From: Desulfobaculum bizertense DSM 18034
Lineage (GTDB): Bacteria > Desulfobacterota > Desulfovibrionia > Desulfovibrionales > Desulfovibrionaceae
Direction: 5' to 3'
Assembly (NCBI RefSeq): GCF_900167065.1
Contig: NZ_FUYA01000009.1
Coordinates: 51,080-115,079 of the forward strand
DNA length: 64,000 nucleotides
This document shows, one piece after another, positions 24,823-33,604 of this stretch (positions are counted from its first letter, which is position 1; the number at the start of each line of letters is the position of its first letter). Below the pieces are notes generated by a model. It ran no database searches. It was not told where the DNA came from and saw only the letters and a list, made by a program, of their open reading frames with translations. A program made the translations under genes and the position numbers.

Positions 24823-25929
24823 CTATTTTGATTGACGCAGGGCCAACAGATAATCGTTCATCGTGTTGGTCAGGGCTTCCAGCGAGTCGAGCATAATGTG
24901 CTCATTGGCACCGTGCTGACTTGCTTCGCCTTCTGCACCCCATACTACAGCGGGGATGCCATCGCGAGTCAGGAAGCGGGCGTCGCTTGCTCCGTGGGCA
25001 AAGCCGGTCGAAACCGATTCGCCAGCCGTCGCAAGCAGGAGGTCCATATATCCGCATTTGCCAGAAAAGAACAAGGGTTCTTTTTCAAGAATTTCGACTG
25101 AGGACGAAATTTTTTTCTGAATTGCGTCCAAAAGTTCGTCGGGATTGTCCTTTTCTGTGTAGCGAATATCGAAAACACCTTCCGCAGAACCGGGAACTCT
25201 GTTGGCGGAGCCACCGCCAGCGTGAACAATACCCAGATTCATAGTCCGTTCCCAGTGATCGGGGTCGGACTGGGGGAAAAGCTCTTTGATGGCTTCGTAA
25301 TCTTTGACGAGGACATCAAATGCACTCTGGCCCATCCACGGACGGGCGCCATGTGCTGCCTTACCGCTAGCAGTAATTTTCAGCCGGATAAAGCCTTTTT
25401 CCTTGGTGATAATGCTTTCTGGCGCACCACCATCAAGGGCAATACAAAAATCTGTGGAGATACGGGCAAGGACTTTGCCTGCACCGTTGTGACCGCCTTC
25501 TTCCTCATCACCAGTGAGCAGAAGACCGAATTTCATGTCGCTGATGCTGCCACCGTCTGCCACAACAGACTTGAGGTGTTCTTCAAAAAGAACCAGACTC
25601 ATGGCAACGGCGTATTTGTCGTCAATGCTGCCACGGCCATACAGCGCACCGTCTTTGATCTGCGGGGTAAACTGTTCCTCGCTGTCCGCGTCGACCACGT
25701 CAAAGTGGGCCATAAGCAGAACTGGCGCGTAGCCGTGCTTGGGGAGTACCGCGATGGACGGAGTGCCATTAAAGGTAAAACATTCTGGCTCAACGCCCAT
25801 GCCGTGCAGGTGAGAGCAGATAAACTCTTTGCAGGCGTTGATGGCATCGGGATTTGATGCTGTGGATGGAAAACGCATAAGCTCCTGCGTCAGATCAAGG
25901 ACCCGACGGGTGCGTTCGGAAAGCTGCAT
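24823..25929 (-). CDS. M20 family metallopeptidase / deacylase
   Basis: Protein of 368 residues. Metal and catalytic motifs of M20 enzymes are present: LMAHFDVVDAD near residue 75, GRGSIDDKYAVA near 101, LLTGDEEEGGHNG near 140, and SDARFLTRDGIPAVVWGAEG near 315 with the C-terminal EHIMLDSLEAL. A central lid domain (about 180-290) includes AHGARPWMGQSAFD. Family members are dipeptidases and N-acyl-amino-acid deacylases; the substrate is not evident. I set the start at ATG 25929 with GAGG seven bases upstream; the longer frame adds 93 residues without family resemblance that run through the intergenic region to the UbiD gene. It is followed by hairpins and a terminator. Confidence 0.88.
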   Translation of the reverse strand: MQLSERTRRVLDLTQELMRFPSTASNPDAINACKEFICSHLHGMGVEPECFTFNGTPSIAVLPKHGYAPVLLMAHFDVVDADSEEQFTPQIKDGALYGRGSIDDKYAVAMSLVLFEEHLKSVVADGGSISDMKFGLLLTGDEEEGGHNGAGKVLARISTDFCIALDGGAPESIITKEKGFIRLKITASGKAAHGARPWMGQSAFDVLVKDYEAIKELFPQSDPDHWERTMNLGIVHAGGGSANRVPGSAEGVFDIRYTEKDNPDELLDAIQKKISSSVEILEKEPLFFSGKCGYMDLLLATAGESVSTGFAHGASDARFLTRDGIPAVVWGAEGEASQHGANEHIMLDSLEALTNTMNDYLLALRQSK

Positions 25930-26162
25930 GACGAACCTCGGTGTTTTGGCCCCTGATGGGAATACGATGGTGACGAAGAGTCGTTGGTGAGTGTCACCAG
26001 AGGTCAGGCAGCTGACATACCTTTTTCGATTCCCCCTGTAAACTCCCTGCCAGAGTTGCCTGCGTTCTGTACACCCGGCAACGACTTCTGGATTCTTGCT
26101 TTTGAGCTGGAGTTCGGGCAAAACTCCTGCACAGTACATCCATAACCACGACTGGGAAAACA

Positions 26163-28007
26163 ATGGGCTACACAAATTTACAGCAGTGTGTTGAAGACCT
26201 CGAAGCACGAGGCGAGCTTATTCGCATTGGAAAAAGTCTGGACCCGCATCTGGAAATTGGCGCAATACAGCGTCGGGTCTTTCGGGCTGGTGGGCCTGCA
26301 CTTCTCTTTACCAATGTTAAGGGTTCCCGCTTCCCTATGCTGGGGAATCTTTTTGGCACAATGGAAAGAGCACGATATATTTTTCGGGATACCCTCCCTG
26401 CGCTCAAGGCTCTTTTTCGGGCCAAGGCAGACCCCGGTGCCGCGCTGAAAAAGCCGTGGGCCTTTCGTAGCGCTCCCCGGGTGCTTTATGGTGCACTCCC
26501 CAAGAGCGTTAAAGATGGACCCATTCTAGCCCATCAGACATGCCTTTCCGAGCTACCGCAGCTTGTTTCGTGGCCGATGGATGGCGGGGCGTTTGTCACC
26601 CTGCCTCAGGTCTATTCAGAAAATCCGGCTGCCCCTGGGTATAAAAACTCCAATCTTGGAATGTATCGTGTCCAGATTTCTGGAAACGACTACGAGAAAG
26701 ACAGGGAAGTCGGCCTGCACTATCAGATTCACCGGGGCCTTGGTATTCATCATTCTGAGGCCATGAAAAAGGGACAGCCTCTCAAGGTGAACATTTTTGT
26801 AGGTGGAGCGCCTGCCATGACTCTTGCGGCTGTTATGCCGCTTCCTGAGGGCCTTTCGGAACTCATGTTTGCCGGAGCGCTGGCAGGAAAGCGGATGCGC
26901 ATGGTGCGAAATGGTACCGGCCTCCCCATGTTGGCCGAAGCAGATTTTTGTATCTGTGGCACCCTGTATGGAAGTCAGCAAAAGCCAGAGGGTCCCTTTG
27001 GCGATCATATTGGGTATTACAGCCTGACGCATGACTTCCCTGTGCTGCATGTGGATAATGTTTATTACCGGGAAGGTGCAATCTGGCCCTTCACAACTGT
27101 GGGACGTCCTCCGCAGGAAGACACAGTTTTTGGAACCTTTATTCATGAACTCACAGAGGAGCTGGTTCCCACAGTCTTTCCGGGAGTGCATGAGGTCCAT
27201 GCCGTGGATGCTTCTGGCGTGCACCCACTGCTTTTGGCTGTGGGGAGTGAGCGCTATGTCCCGTATGCCGAGGAACGGCAGCCACAGGAACTTTTGACGA
27301 ACGGCATGGCCCTGTTGGGAAATACGCAGACCTCGCTTGCCAAGTATCTGTTTATTGGTGCCCGTGAAGACGACTCAACCCTGTCCGCGCATGATTTGCC
27401 GTCATTCTTCCGGCACATTCTGGAGCGCACAGACATGCGTCGGGATTTGCATTTTGTGACTAAGACGACCATAGATACGCTGGACTACTCAGGCACAGGA
27501 CTGAATGCTGGCTCAAAGCTGGTCTGGGCGGCCGCTGGCCCTGCAAAGCGCAGACTTGATTCTGCATTGCCCGGTGATTTGCGCCTTGCTGAGGGCTTTA
27601 CTGCTCCGCGCTGCTTTGCTCCCGGGATTGTTGTGGTGCAGGGACCTCAGCATACGGGTGCCAGAGGAGTACAAGACCCACAGCTTGAGGCTCTGGCCGA
27701 TGTGCTGGGGCAACAGCTGGAGGCCCTCGATGGTCTGCCGCTTTGTGTTGTTGTGGATGACGTCGATTTTGCCGCCAAAAACTGGGAGAATTTTGTGTGG
27801 GTGAGCTTCTCTCGTTCTGATCCGGCAACGGACATCTATGGCGCTCATGCTGAGACGCAGTGCAAGCACTGGGGTACTCCCGGCCCTGTGATTATTGATG
27901 CCCGGCTCAAGTCTTTTCAGGCTCCGCCGCTTGATCCTGATCCGGATGTAGAAAAGCGTGTTGATGCGCTGGCTGCTCCGGGCGCACCACTTCATGGTGT
28001 CTATTAG
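26163..28007 (+). CDS. UbiD family decarboxylase
   Basis: Protein of 614 residues, the usual length for UbiD-type enzymes. Recognisable parts are the N-terminal LQQCVEDLEARGELIRI, LGMYRVQISGNDYE near residue 170, the HYQIHRGLGIHHSEA region near 185-200, and EGPFGDHIGYYS near 275-290, which contains prenylated-FMN-enzyme core residues. UbiD enzymes use prenyl-FMN to decarboxylate aromatic or unsaturated acids reversibly, and need a UbiX partner, which is not in this window. In an anaerobe a role in menaquinone synthesis or aromatic acid metabolism is possible. It is divergent from the peptidase and ends at a strong terminator, so it is probably monocistronic. Confidence 0.88.
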   Translation: MGYTNLQQCVEDLEARGELIRIGKSLDPHLEIGAIQRRVFRAGGPALLFTNVKGSRFPMLGNLFGTMERARYIFRDTLPALKALFRAKADPGAALKKPWAFRSAPRVLYGALPKSVKDGPILAHQTCLSELPQLVSWPMDGGAFVTLPQVYSENPAAPGYKNSNLGMYRVQISGNDYEKDREVGLHYQIHRGLGIHHSEAMKKGQPLKVNIFVGGAPAMTLAAVMPLPEGLSELMFAGALAGKRMRMVRNGTGLPMLAEADFCICGTLYGSQQKPEGPFGDHIGYYSLTHDFPVLHVDNVYYREGAIWPFTTVGRPPQEDTVFGTFIHELTEELVPTVFPGVHEVHAVDASGVHPLLLAVGSERYVPYAEERQPQELLTNGMALLGNTQTSLAKYLFIGAREDDSTLSAHDLPSFFRHILERTDMRRDLHFVTKTTIDTLDYSGTGLNAGSKLVWAAAGPAKRRLDSALPGDLRLAEGFTAPRCFAPGIVVVQGPQHTGARGVQDPQLEALADVLGQQLEALDGLPLCVVVDDVDFAAKNWENFVWVSFSRSDPATDIYGAHAETQCKHWGTPGPVIIDARLKSFQAPPLDPDPDVEKRVDALAAPGAPLHGVY

Positions 28008-28024
28008 TTTTTCTGAAAGAACGA

Positions 28025-28050
28025 AGCCCCCTGAAAAGGGGGCTTTTTTT
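28025..28050 (+). terminator. rho-independent terminator after UbiD-like gene
   Basis: Stem AGCCCCCT, loop GAAA, AGGGGGCT, followed by a run of T to 28050. It begins 17 bases after the UbiD-like stop. The opposing acyltransferase gene ends in the T-run. Confidence 0.93.
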
Positions 28051-29086
28051 ATGTCACAAAGCGCTTGAGCCATTTGGAGCGGCTCATGGCAATGCAGAGG
28101 AGCATGCTCGCCACCCAGACGAGCACAGGGAAAACACATTGCCAGAGCAGGGGCGGGATGACGTTGTCGAGGTAGTCAATCCAGCGCTGGAGCAGGATGT
28201 GTGACGCATAGATGCCGGGACTGTAAATTCCGAGCTTGGGGAGAAACGTGTTTTCCAGAAAGTGTGGTTGCGTCACCACAAGGTGCAGGATGCCGATGGC
28301 CTGGGGAATATTGCCGAGGAAATAGTCGCCATATGGAGCCTGAAAAACAGAGAAAAGGAAAATCATTTCCGTAAACTGGAGGAGTGTTCCTCCGAGTATC
28401 AGGCCCCATGCGTTGACGTGAAGCTGCGTCTTGCGCTGGGCATATGCAAAGCCGAGTGCAACGGGCAGGGTGCTAAAAAAAGGTCCATCGCGAAGAACAA
28501 AGCGGTCAATGTCGAGACCTATGCCGGGGACGACTCTGTAGGACTGGCCGAGCATTCCAAAAAGGTAAAGAGCTGCGGCAAGAAAGAGGAGAAGTTTTGT
28601 TTGGCGGAATGCCCCAAAGAGCCATATGAGCAAAATGGCATAGATGAGGGCAGGGAAAAACCAGAGATGGAAAGTGGTGCCAAAGCGGAAAAAGAGGATG
28701 GGGTCATGAAAGAGCCGGTGAAAGGTGAAGTCGGTCCAGATGGAAAACGCTCCCAGTCCATGCTGAAAAAAAAGCTTGGGCTTGGGCATGACGGCATACA
28801 CGAGGCACCAGAACAGAAAGAGCGAAAGAACGCGCCAGAGGGTACGCTTTGCCGCAGTGTGAATCCCTCGGCTCTGAGCAGAGCGGCCAAAGAAGTAGCC
28901 TGAAATAATGAAAAAGCTGGGGACGGCAAAGCGGCAGATGTTTTCTATGAAAAAGTCCGTGCCTTTGCTCATGGGCGTGAGCACAGGCAGATTTTCAAAG
29001 GGCTGCGTGTGCAGGAGAACGACCGCCATAATTGCGAGGGTTCTGACGGCATCGGCTCCGGCAAGGTAGGACGTCTTTCTGGACAT
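28049..29086 (-). CDS. acyltransferase family 3 membrane protein
   Basis: Protein of 345 residues with about ten hydrophobic segments. The N-terminus has the acyltransferase-3 pattern: YLAGADAVRTLAIMAVVLLH, where the R and the later H match catalytic positions, followed by FAVPSFFIISGYFFG near residue 55. These proteins O-acetylate or O-succinylate surface glycans. It starts the 3' part of a minus-strand cluster with a GT-like protein, a PqqD-like protein and two unknowns, nine bases downstream of the GT-like gene, so glycan decoration is a reasonable guess. Confidence 0.82.
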   Translation of the reverse strand: MSRKTSYLAGADAVRTLAIMAVVLLHTQPFENLPVLTPMSKGTDFFIENICRFAVPSFFIISGYFFGRSAQSRGIHTAAKRTLWRVLSLFLFWCLVYAVMPKPKLFFQHGLGAFSIWTDFTFHRLFHDPILFFRFGTTFHLWFFPALIYAILLIWLFGAFRQTKLLLFLAAALYLFGMLGQSYRVVPGIGLDIDRFVLRDGPFFSTLPVALGFAYAQRKTQLHVNAWGLILGGTLLQFTEMIFLFSVFQAPYGDYFLGNIPQAIGILHLVVTQPHFLENTFLPKLGIYSPGIYASHILLQRWIDYLDNVIPPLLWQCVFPVLVWVASMLLCIAMSRSKWLKRFVT

Positions 29087-29095
29087 GGCGAATCC

Positions 29096-29983
29096 TTATT
29101 TATGAAAAATGTACCACGGGCCTTGGCGGAGATACTCTTTCCATGGACTGGAAAGCAGACCTCCAGAAAAAAGCTGCTTTTCGTCATGTTCGCGCAGCAG
29201 GCTGTTAAAGAGCACCATATCACAGGCCCGCTCACGTTGGTTGAGGGCTGTGAGTTCTTCCTCAAAGCGTTCGAGCAGAGGAATAATGTCAGCTCGGTCT
29301 CCTCCCAGAATGCCGCAGTTCAGGACTGGACGGCTTCCGAGCTTTGCCGGAACTCGTCCCTGAAGGCGTTCGTACTGGCGGCAAAGCCATGGATTTTCCC
29401 GAATCGTTCCGGGTTCATGCCCCAGGAAATAGCGAAAGCCTTTTCTGTGCCTGACCTGCCATGTTGCCCGAAGCCCCCAGCGCCGAACCTCGGTCGGGCT
29501 GGTGCAGCGAGTGAGCGCTGTGGGGTCAATAAAGTCCTCAGGCTCCCGGTTCTCGAGCAAGGCAAACGGGTCTCGCCCAAAAAAGAGATCTCCAACATCG
29601 GTGAGGAAAACCTTGTCGCAGGGAAATACGCGGAGCAGTTCCAGTGCATGAAGAAAGCGTTCGTCATTGGGAGTGAAGCCCCGTGGGGTGACCTCGGCAC
29701 AGTACAGGCTCCCGTATCCGGTGCTGGCCTTGGCAAAAATGGCGCGTATTCCATCCTGAAAGCTTTCGCTGGCTTTGTTGACGATGAGAACGGTATGCAG
29801 GCCGCAGCGGGCTGCGCTGCTGAGCCAGCGTTCGACATATTCAAGGGCGTCTGGGTGATGCTGTGTTTTGATTTGAGGGTCTTTGCTGCTGGTCAGGTAG
29901 CTGCCAAGAACAATGTCGCGTCCTTCAAAGCAGGTGGGCGCGACGTTTGGTGAGCTTTGTGGATAGAGCTGAAAGAGTTTCAT
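29096..29983 (-). CDS. putative glycosyltransferase-like protein
   Basis: Protein of 295 residues with no signal peptide. It has an alternation of strands and helices like GT-A nucleotide-sugar transferases: YVERWLSSAARCGLHTVLIVNKA near 50-70, then KVFLTDVGDLFFGRDPF near 124-140, where DVGD sits at the DxD position, and VLNCGILGG near 220. The C-terminal part has CDMVLFNSLL. This resembles capsular or GT8-like enzymes but I cannot assign a family. It overlaps the PqqD-like gene by four bases (ATGA). Confidence 0.5.
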   Translation of the reverse strand: MKLFQLYPQSSPNVAPTCFEGRDIVLGSYLTSSKDPQIKTQHHPDALEYVERWLSSAARCGLHTVLIVNKASESFQDGIRAIFAKASTGYGSLYCAEVTPRGFTPNDERFLHALELLRVFPCDKVFLTDVGDLFFGRDPFALLENREPEDFIDPTALTRCTSPTEVRRWGLRATWQVRHRKGFRYFLGHEPGTIRENPWLCRQYERLQGRVPAKLGSRPVLNCGILGGDRADIIPLLERFEEELTALNQRERACDMVLFNSLLREHDEKQLFSGGLLSSPWKEYLRQGPWYIFHK

Positions 29984-30420
29984 TTTGGCTCCCTGCGGCT
30001 TGGGTCATGAGGTGGCAGAAGGGCAATAAGCCCTCGGCGGCCAAGTTCCCGCAAAAATGTGGACGTTGAAAGCTCTGCCTCACGGGCCTCGAGTTCATAT
30101 GTTTCCCCAAGGGTTTTGGCTATGGCTCCAACAGAGTGCCTGCCATCGATGAGCGACCAGACAAGGCTTCCGATTTCATCAAGTTCAAGGGTCTTTTTTT
30201 GTGGCGGAAAGGGGGCTTTTCTGAGGCGTTCGTGAGCACGGACAAACCACGGTTTGAGCGCCAGTTCATAGTGCAGGCGGCAGCTCCCTTTGTCCCGGTG
30301 CTCAACGTCTATGCTGCTGTTGATAACAGGGATGAATTCAAGGGCCTGTGCCCGGCTTGGTGCTGCGTTCTGGGCTGGCGCTGGTGCTGTCTTTTTGCGT
30401 CGTACAAAGGGAAAAAGCAT
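29980..30420 (-). CDS. PqqD-like small protein
   Basis: Protein of 146 residues. The C-terminal 90 residues match the PqqD/RiPP-recognition style: LELDEIGSLVWSLIDGRHSVGAIAKTLGE, a beta hairpin plus winged helix, then STFLRELGRRGLIALL. PqqD proteins usually present a peptide to a radical SAM enzyme, but related domains also occur in glycan and kinase contexts. No radical SAM gene or precursor peptide is adjacent; the nearest radical SAM gene is 27 kb away. ATG 30420 is the only in-frame ATG compatible with this domain, giving an unusual 83-base overlap with the upstream gene. Upstream signal for translation is weak. Confidence 0.65.
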   Translation of the reverse strand: MLFPFVRRKKTAPAPAQNAAPSRAQALEFIPVINSSIDVEHRDKGSCRLHYELALKPWFVRAHERLRKAPFPPQKKTLELDEIGSLVWSLIDGRHSVGAIAKTLGETYELEAREAELSTSTFLRELGRRGLIALLPPHDPSRREPK

Positions 30421-31297
30421 GGCAAAACTCGTTGATTTGCTGGTGAAGTGCGGTGTCTGCGCTGCTGAGGCAGACCGAGAGAAGCATGTTTCCTGAGTGA
30501 GGAAGCCAGACGTGGGCCGAGCTTCCCCGACGAGGTATGCCCGGAATTTTTGAGTGAAGCCCCTGCTCAGCCCTGACTCGGAGACGGTCGGTGCCGTGTG
30601 GAGCTGCATGAATGGCTGTGGGGCGGAACTGATAACGCTGAAGAAAGTGCTGTGCCCATGTCGTGAGGTCGCTGTGTCGCAGAAGCAGGGACGCTGGGCC
30701 TGAGCGAGCAAAACTGAGGCGGCTTTGTCGCATGCCATGCCCCAGAAGAAAGGAGAGTTCAAACTGGCCTGGCCGAAATGATGCGCTGCCAAGCTCCCAC
30801 TTGGGAGGCAGGGAGACATGAATACCAAAAACTTCCCAGTCATGCTTTGTCGCGTCTGCTGGCTGAAAGCGAAAGGCGCTGGCGACGCGGGCACTGGAGG
30901 CTGGTGAGCAGGCAGGCAAAAAAAGAAGGAGGGCAGAGGCTGAATGTTTTGTGCTGTGCAGGAGGAGGCCCAGACCATGCTCTGTGTTGTGTGCCGTTGT
31001 TTTCCAAAGAACAGGGGCGAGTTCAAAGCCTGCGTGGTTCAGCTCCTGCATCGCGTCGGCCCATTCTTGAGCTGGGCTATCTGCAATCGAAAGGGAAACC
31101 CCAGAAAGCTGTCGCTGAATGTGGCGAAGAAGCGTCTTGGGGACAAAGCGTGGCTGCTGGAAATTCCAGATGCAGGTCAGGGCTGGCCCAGAATCGGACT
31201 CAAGGGACAGGTGCCCCTTTCGGAGGCTGGCTGGTGACCAGTCCGCAGGGGTAAAGAGTTCTATTCCATCCCACGCGATGCGGTGAAAATCCGTCAT
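30338..31297 (-). CDS. hypothetical protein upstream of PqqD-like gene
   Basis: Protein of 319 residues that I do not recognise. It has no membrane segment or signal peptide. The N-terminal ITWDG-like opening (HRIAWDGIELFTPADW) and repeated patterns such as FELAPVLWKTT and HVSLPPKWELGSASFRPGQFELSFL suggest two related beta-rich halves. It overlaps the PqqD-like gene by 83 bases and precedes the GT-like and acyltransferase genes, with the same strand and close spacing, so a common operon is likely. Function unknown. Confidence 0.6.
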   Translation of the reverse strand: MTDFHRIAWDGIELFTPADWSPASLRKGHLSLESDSGPALTCIWNFQQPRFVPKTLLRHIQRQLSGVSLSIADSPAQEWADAMQELNHAGFELAPVLWKTTAHNTEHGLGLLLHSTKHSASALLLFLPACSPASSARVASAFRFQPADATKHDWEVFGIHVSLPPKWELGSASFRPGQFELSFLLGHGMRQSRLSFARSGPASLLLRHSDLTTWAQHFLQRYQFRPTAIHAAPHGTDRLRVRAEQGLHSKIPGIPRRGSSAHVWLPHSGNMLLSVCLSSADTALHQQINEFCHAFSLCTTQKDSTSASPERSTKPGTGP

Positions 31298-31308
31298 GCT
31301 CGTGCACC

Positions 31309-31923
31309 TTAGTGCGGCAGGAAGGTTTTGAGATCAACAGCCTTGTCTATGGGCTTATGCTTTTCGTGTTCCTTTTCGTGCTTCTTTTTCCAGCATTCCA
31401 GTTCCTTGAGATACAGGGAACGCAGGGTCATTTTGACGGAAACGCCGGGACGAAATTCAGGGTTTCGGCTGTAAGTCAAAAGTATCTCGACCTTTTCGCC
31501 TTTCTCCCCAGTAAATACCCATTGCCAGGACTGAATGATGTGAAAGGCATCACCTTGCCAGGTGCGCTTTTTGCCGAGCTTTTTGTCGTAGAGATCAAGC
31601 AGGTCTTCAAACAGCTCTTCGCTGCGGTCCTGAAACTTGATTTTTACTCGGACAATGGTCCCCGGTGCAAAGCAGTTGCCCACACCAATGGTTCCACCAC
31701 GCACACCCGGAAGCTGGCCGCGATCAATATTGATCTCTGTGATGTACATCTCATCACGCAGGGCAATGGCTGTATCTTCAACGCACATTTCTTCACAGCT
31801 TGAGATGTGATCTCCAAGCGTGATGCCTGCAATGGTGAGCGGAAGATCGCTCTTTGCATATGCTGTTGACGTAAGACACAGGCACAAAAGAAGGAAAAAA
31901 AGAATTTTTCGATGCATATTCAT
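31309..31923 (-). CDS. secreted hypothetical protein
   Basis: Protein of 204 residues. A typical Sec signal (MNMHRK, hydrophobic core FFLLLCLCL, cleavage near TAYA-KS at about 25) predicts export to the periplasm. The mature part has paired cysteines (SSCEEMCVED) that may form a disulfide, then alternating charged beta-strands, and a Lys/Glu/His-rich C-terminal tail (KKKHEKEHEKHKP) that could bind metal. No family recognised. It is the most upstream gene of the minus-strand group ending at 28049. The start is chosen because it gives a normal signal peptide; upstream ribosome site is weak and ATG 31917 is possible. Confidence 0.65.
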   Translation of the reverse strand: MNMHRKILFFLLLCLCLTSTAYAKSDLPLTIAGITLGDHISSCEEMCVEDTAIALRDEMYITEINIDRGQLPGVRGGTIGVGNCFAPGTIVRVKIKFQDRSEELFEDLLDLYDKKLGKKRTWQGDAFHIIQSWQWVFTGEKGEKVEILLTYSRNPEFRPGVSVKMTLRSLYLKELECWKKKHEKEHEKHKPIDKAVDLKTFLPH

Positions 31924-31981
31924 ATGGTAGCCCGCAGCAAATCTTTTTGCAAAGAAAATGGAAGCGCATTGCTGCATTGTG

Positions 31982-31987
31982 TATACT
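31982..31987 (+). promoter_or_regulatory. candidate -10 element for the HAMP-PP2C gene
   Basis: TATACT at 31982-31987, about 30 bases before the GTG at 32018. No convincing -35 box is present at the right distance, so this is only a candidate. Confidence 0.3.
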
Positions 31988-32017
31988 TTGGGAAACCCTG
32001 TGACCAAGGAGCAGGCT

Positions 32018-32083
32018 GTGAGGGCTGTCTTTTTTTATGTCTTTTCCGTGCTGGTCCTGACGCTGTATGGCGGACGGGTCTGA
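32018..32083 (+). CDS. short hydrophobic leader frame ending in TGA, in phase with the PP2C gene
   Basis: AAGGAG sits at the right distance before GTG 32018, which opens a 21-residue frame (VRAVFFYVFSVLVL...) resembling a membrane segment. It stops at TGA 32081-32083. The following PP2C gene continues in exactly the same frame from TTG 32090. It may be the original N-terminus cut by a nonsense change, or a leader peptide with translational coupling. Confidence 0.4.
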   Translation: MRAVFFYVFSVLVLTLYGGRV

Positions 32084-32089
32084 CCGTTT

Positions 32090-33604
32090 TTGGATTCGCT
32101 TCCCGTGTGGAGGCTCCTCTTTTTGCTGGCAGTGAGCTTTGGTGTGGCCTTTGTGTTGCGCCGTGCATTGCTTCGATCTGTTGTTTTGTCTGCCCGGCCC
32201 CGGCAGCAGCCCTTGCGCCAGTTTATGCTGGATTTCTTCTGCCTTGTGCTCGCAGGGCTGGGCTTTGGACTGTATGGACAGGTCGTGCTAGGCTTTCCCT
32301 TTTCTGCCAGCGGTTCAAAGGTTCTTTTGGGTGCGGTGTCGCTGGCCTTCTTTGCGGCACTCGACCTGCGGCTTGAGCGTGAACGCCGACTCTTGAAAGA
32401 GCTGGCGCATGATGGAAGTTTTCGAGAACTTCCCCGAAGTTTTAGCCCGCTCACGCAGCGTTTTGCCCTTGTTGCTCTTTTGGCTCTCCTGCTTTTTACC
32501 GGTATTCTCCTTCTGGTTATGACCAAGGATATTCAGTGGATTGTGCAGAGTTCTGGCGTGGATCGCTCCCATGCTGTGCGCTCTGTTGTCCTCGATATTA
32601 GTCTGGTCATGGGCGTGTTTGTGCTGCTTTTGGTGAATTTGATTTTTTCCTTTTCGCGGAATCTTCGTTTGTTGTTTGAGAATCAGACCAGAACACTGGA
32701 GCGGGTGAGTCAGGGAGATCTTGATGTCTGGGTTCCGGCAATGACTCGTGACGAATTTGGCTACATTGCCGGGCGAACCAACCAGATGATTGATGCCCTG
32801 CGAGACCGGATGCGTCTTGTGCAGGGTATGCAGGTCGCAAGTGAGATTCAGTCCAGCCTGCAACCTCATTCCAGCCCTGCGCTGTGTGGCTGTCAGCTTG
32901 CCGCAGAGAGTCGCTTTTCAGATGAAACAGGCGGTGATTATTATGACTTTTTGCCACTTCCTGACGAGGACAGGCGAGTGCTTTTTGCCCTCGGTGATGT
33001 CTCTGGGCATGGTGTTGGTGCTGCGCTTTTGATGGCTTCGGTTCGGTCCCTGTTGCGGATGCGGGCCTTTGCTGGAGGAACTCCCGGTGAGCTGTGCACG
33101 GATGTGAACGCCATGATTGCGCGAGATACGTTTGGCTCTGGGCGATTCATGACGCTTTTTTTGATGGAGTATATGCCAGAAACAAAAGTTTTGAGCTGGG
33201 TTAGTGCCGGACATGATCCTGCGTTCTATATTCCTGCTGGTTCAAGGACAATTGAATACCTTGGCGGTCACAACCTGCCTCTTGGGGTGCAGCGGGATGG
33301 GAAATATGAAACCGCAGATTCTCGCACAGTGCAGGAGGGGGATTTAATTGTGCTGGCGACCGACGGCGTGTGGGAAGCAAGGTCGTCCGAGGGGACGATG
33401 TTTGGCAAGAAACGGCTGGAGACTCTGCTCATGAATAATGCACACAAAAAAGCCAATGAAATTGTTCAGGCTGTGATTGAAGCCCTGAATACATTCACTG
33501 GCTCTTTTCCTCGAGAGGACGATATGACTCTCGTTGTTTTGCGCATTGGCCCTAGCTGTTCTGAACACTCTCCAGAGCCGTATCGCACTGAGGAAACAGC
33601 TTAA
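32090..33604 (+). CDS. membrane HAMP-PP2C serine phosphatase (RsbU type)
   Basis: Protein of up to 504 residues. Several hydrophobic segments (about 6-25, 45-65, 75-92, 125-146, 165-190) precede a HAMP domain (about 200-250, LERVSQGDLDVWVP, DEFGYIAGRTNQM). A short helix (QGMQVASEIQSSLQP) and a PP2C phosphatase (about 270-490) follow, with DETGGDYYDF, GDVSGHGVGAALLM, SAGHDPAFY and LATDGVWEA. Such enzymes dephosphorylate STAS proteins when a membrane signal is sensed. The start is uncertain: TTG 32090 and GTG 32105 both lack a good ribosome site, while the well-placed site belongs to the interrupted frame at 32018. The 3' end overlaps the opposing STAS gene by 53 bases. Confidence 0.82.
   Translation: MDSLPVWRLLFLLAVSFGVAFVLRRALLRSVVLSARPRQQPLRQFMLDFFCLVLAGLGFGLYGQVVLGFPFSASGSKVLLGAVSLAFFAALDLRLERERRLLKELAHDGSFRELPRSFSPLTQRFALVALLALLLFTGILLLVMTKDIQWIVQSSGVDRSHAVRSVVLDISLVMGVFVLLLVNLIFSFSRNLRLLFENQTRTLERVSQGDLDVWVPAMTRDEFGYIAGRTNQMIDALRDRMRLVQGMQVASEIQSSLQPHSSPALCGCQLAAESRFSDETGGDYYDFLPLPDEDRRVLFALGDVSGHGVGAALLMASVRSLLRMRAFAGGTPGELCTDVNAMIARDTFGSGRFMTLFLMEYMPETKVLSWVSAGHDPAFYIPAGSRTIEYLGGHNLPLGVQRDGKYETADSRTVQEGDLIVLATDGVWEARSSEGTMFGKKRLETLLMNNAHKKANEIVQAVIEALNTFTGSFPREDDMTLVVLRIGPSCSEHSPEPYRTEETA

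Noticed and set aside
29009..29953. 314-codon plus-strand frame opposite the GT-like gene
   Set aside because: No recognisable motif, antisense to a frame with GT-A-like pattern and operon context. Slight doubt remains because that gene is itself only moderately supported.
32081..32083. TGA as a selenocysteine codon in the PP2C gene
   Set aside because: It would lie between membrane segments with no catalytic reason for selenocysteine, and I saw no convincing SECIS-like hairpin just downstream.
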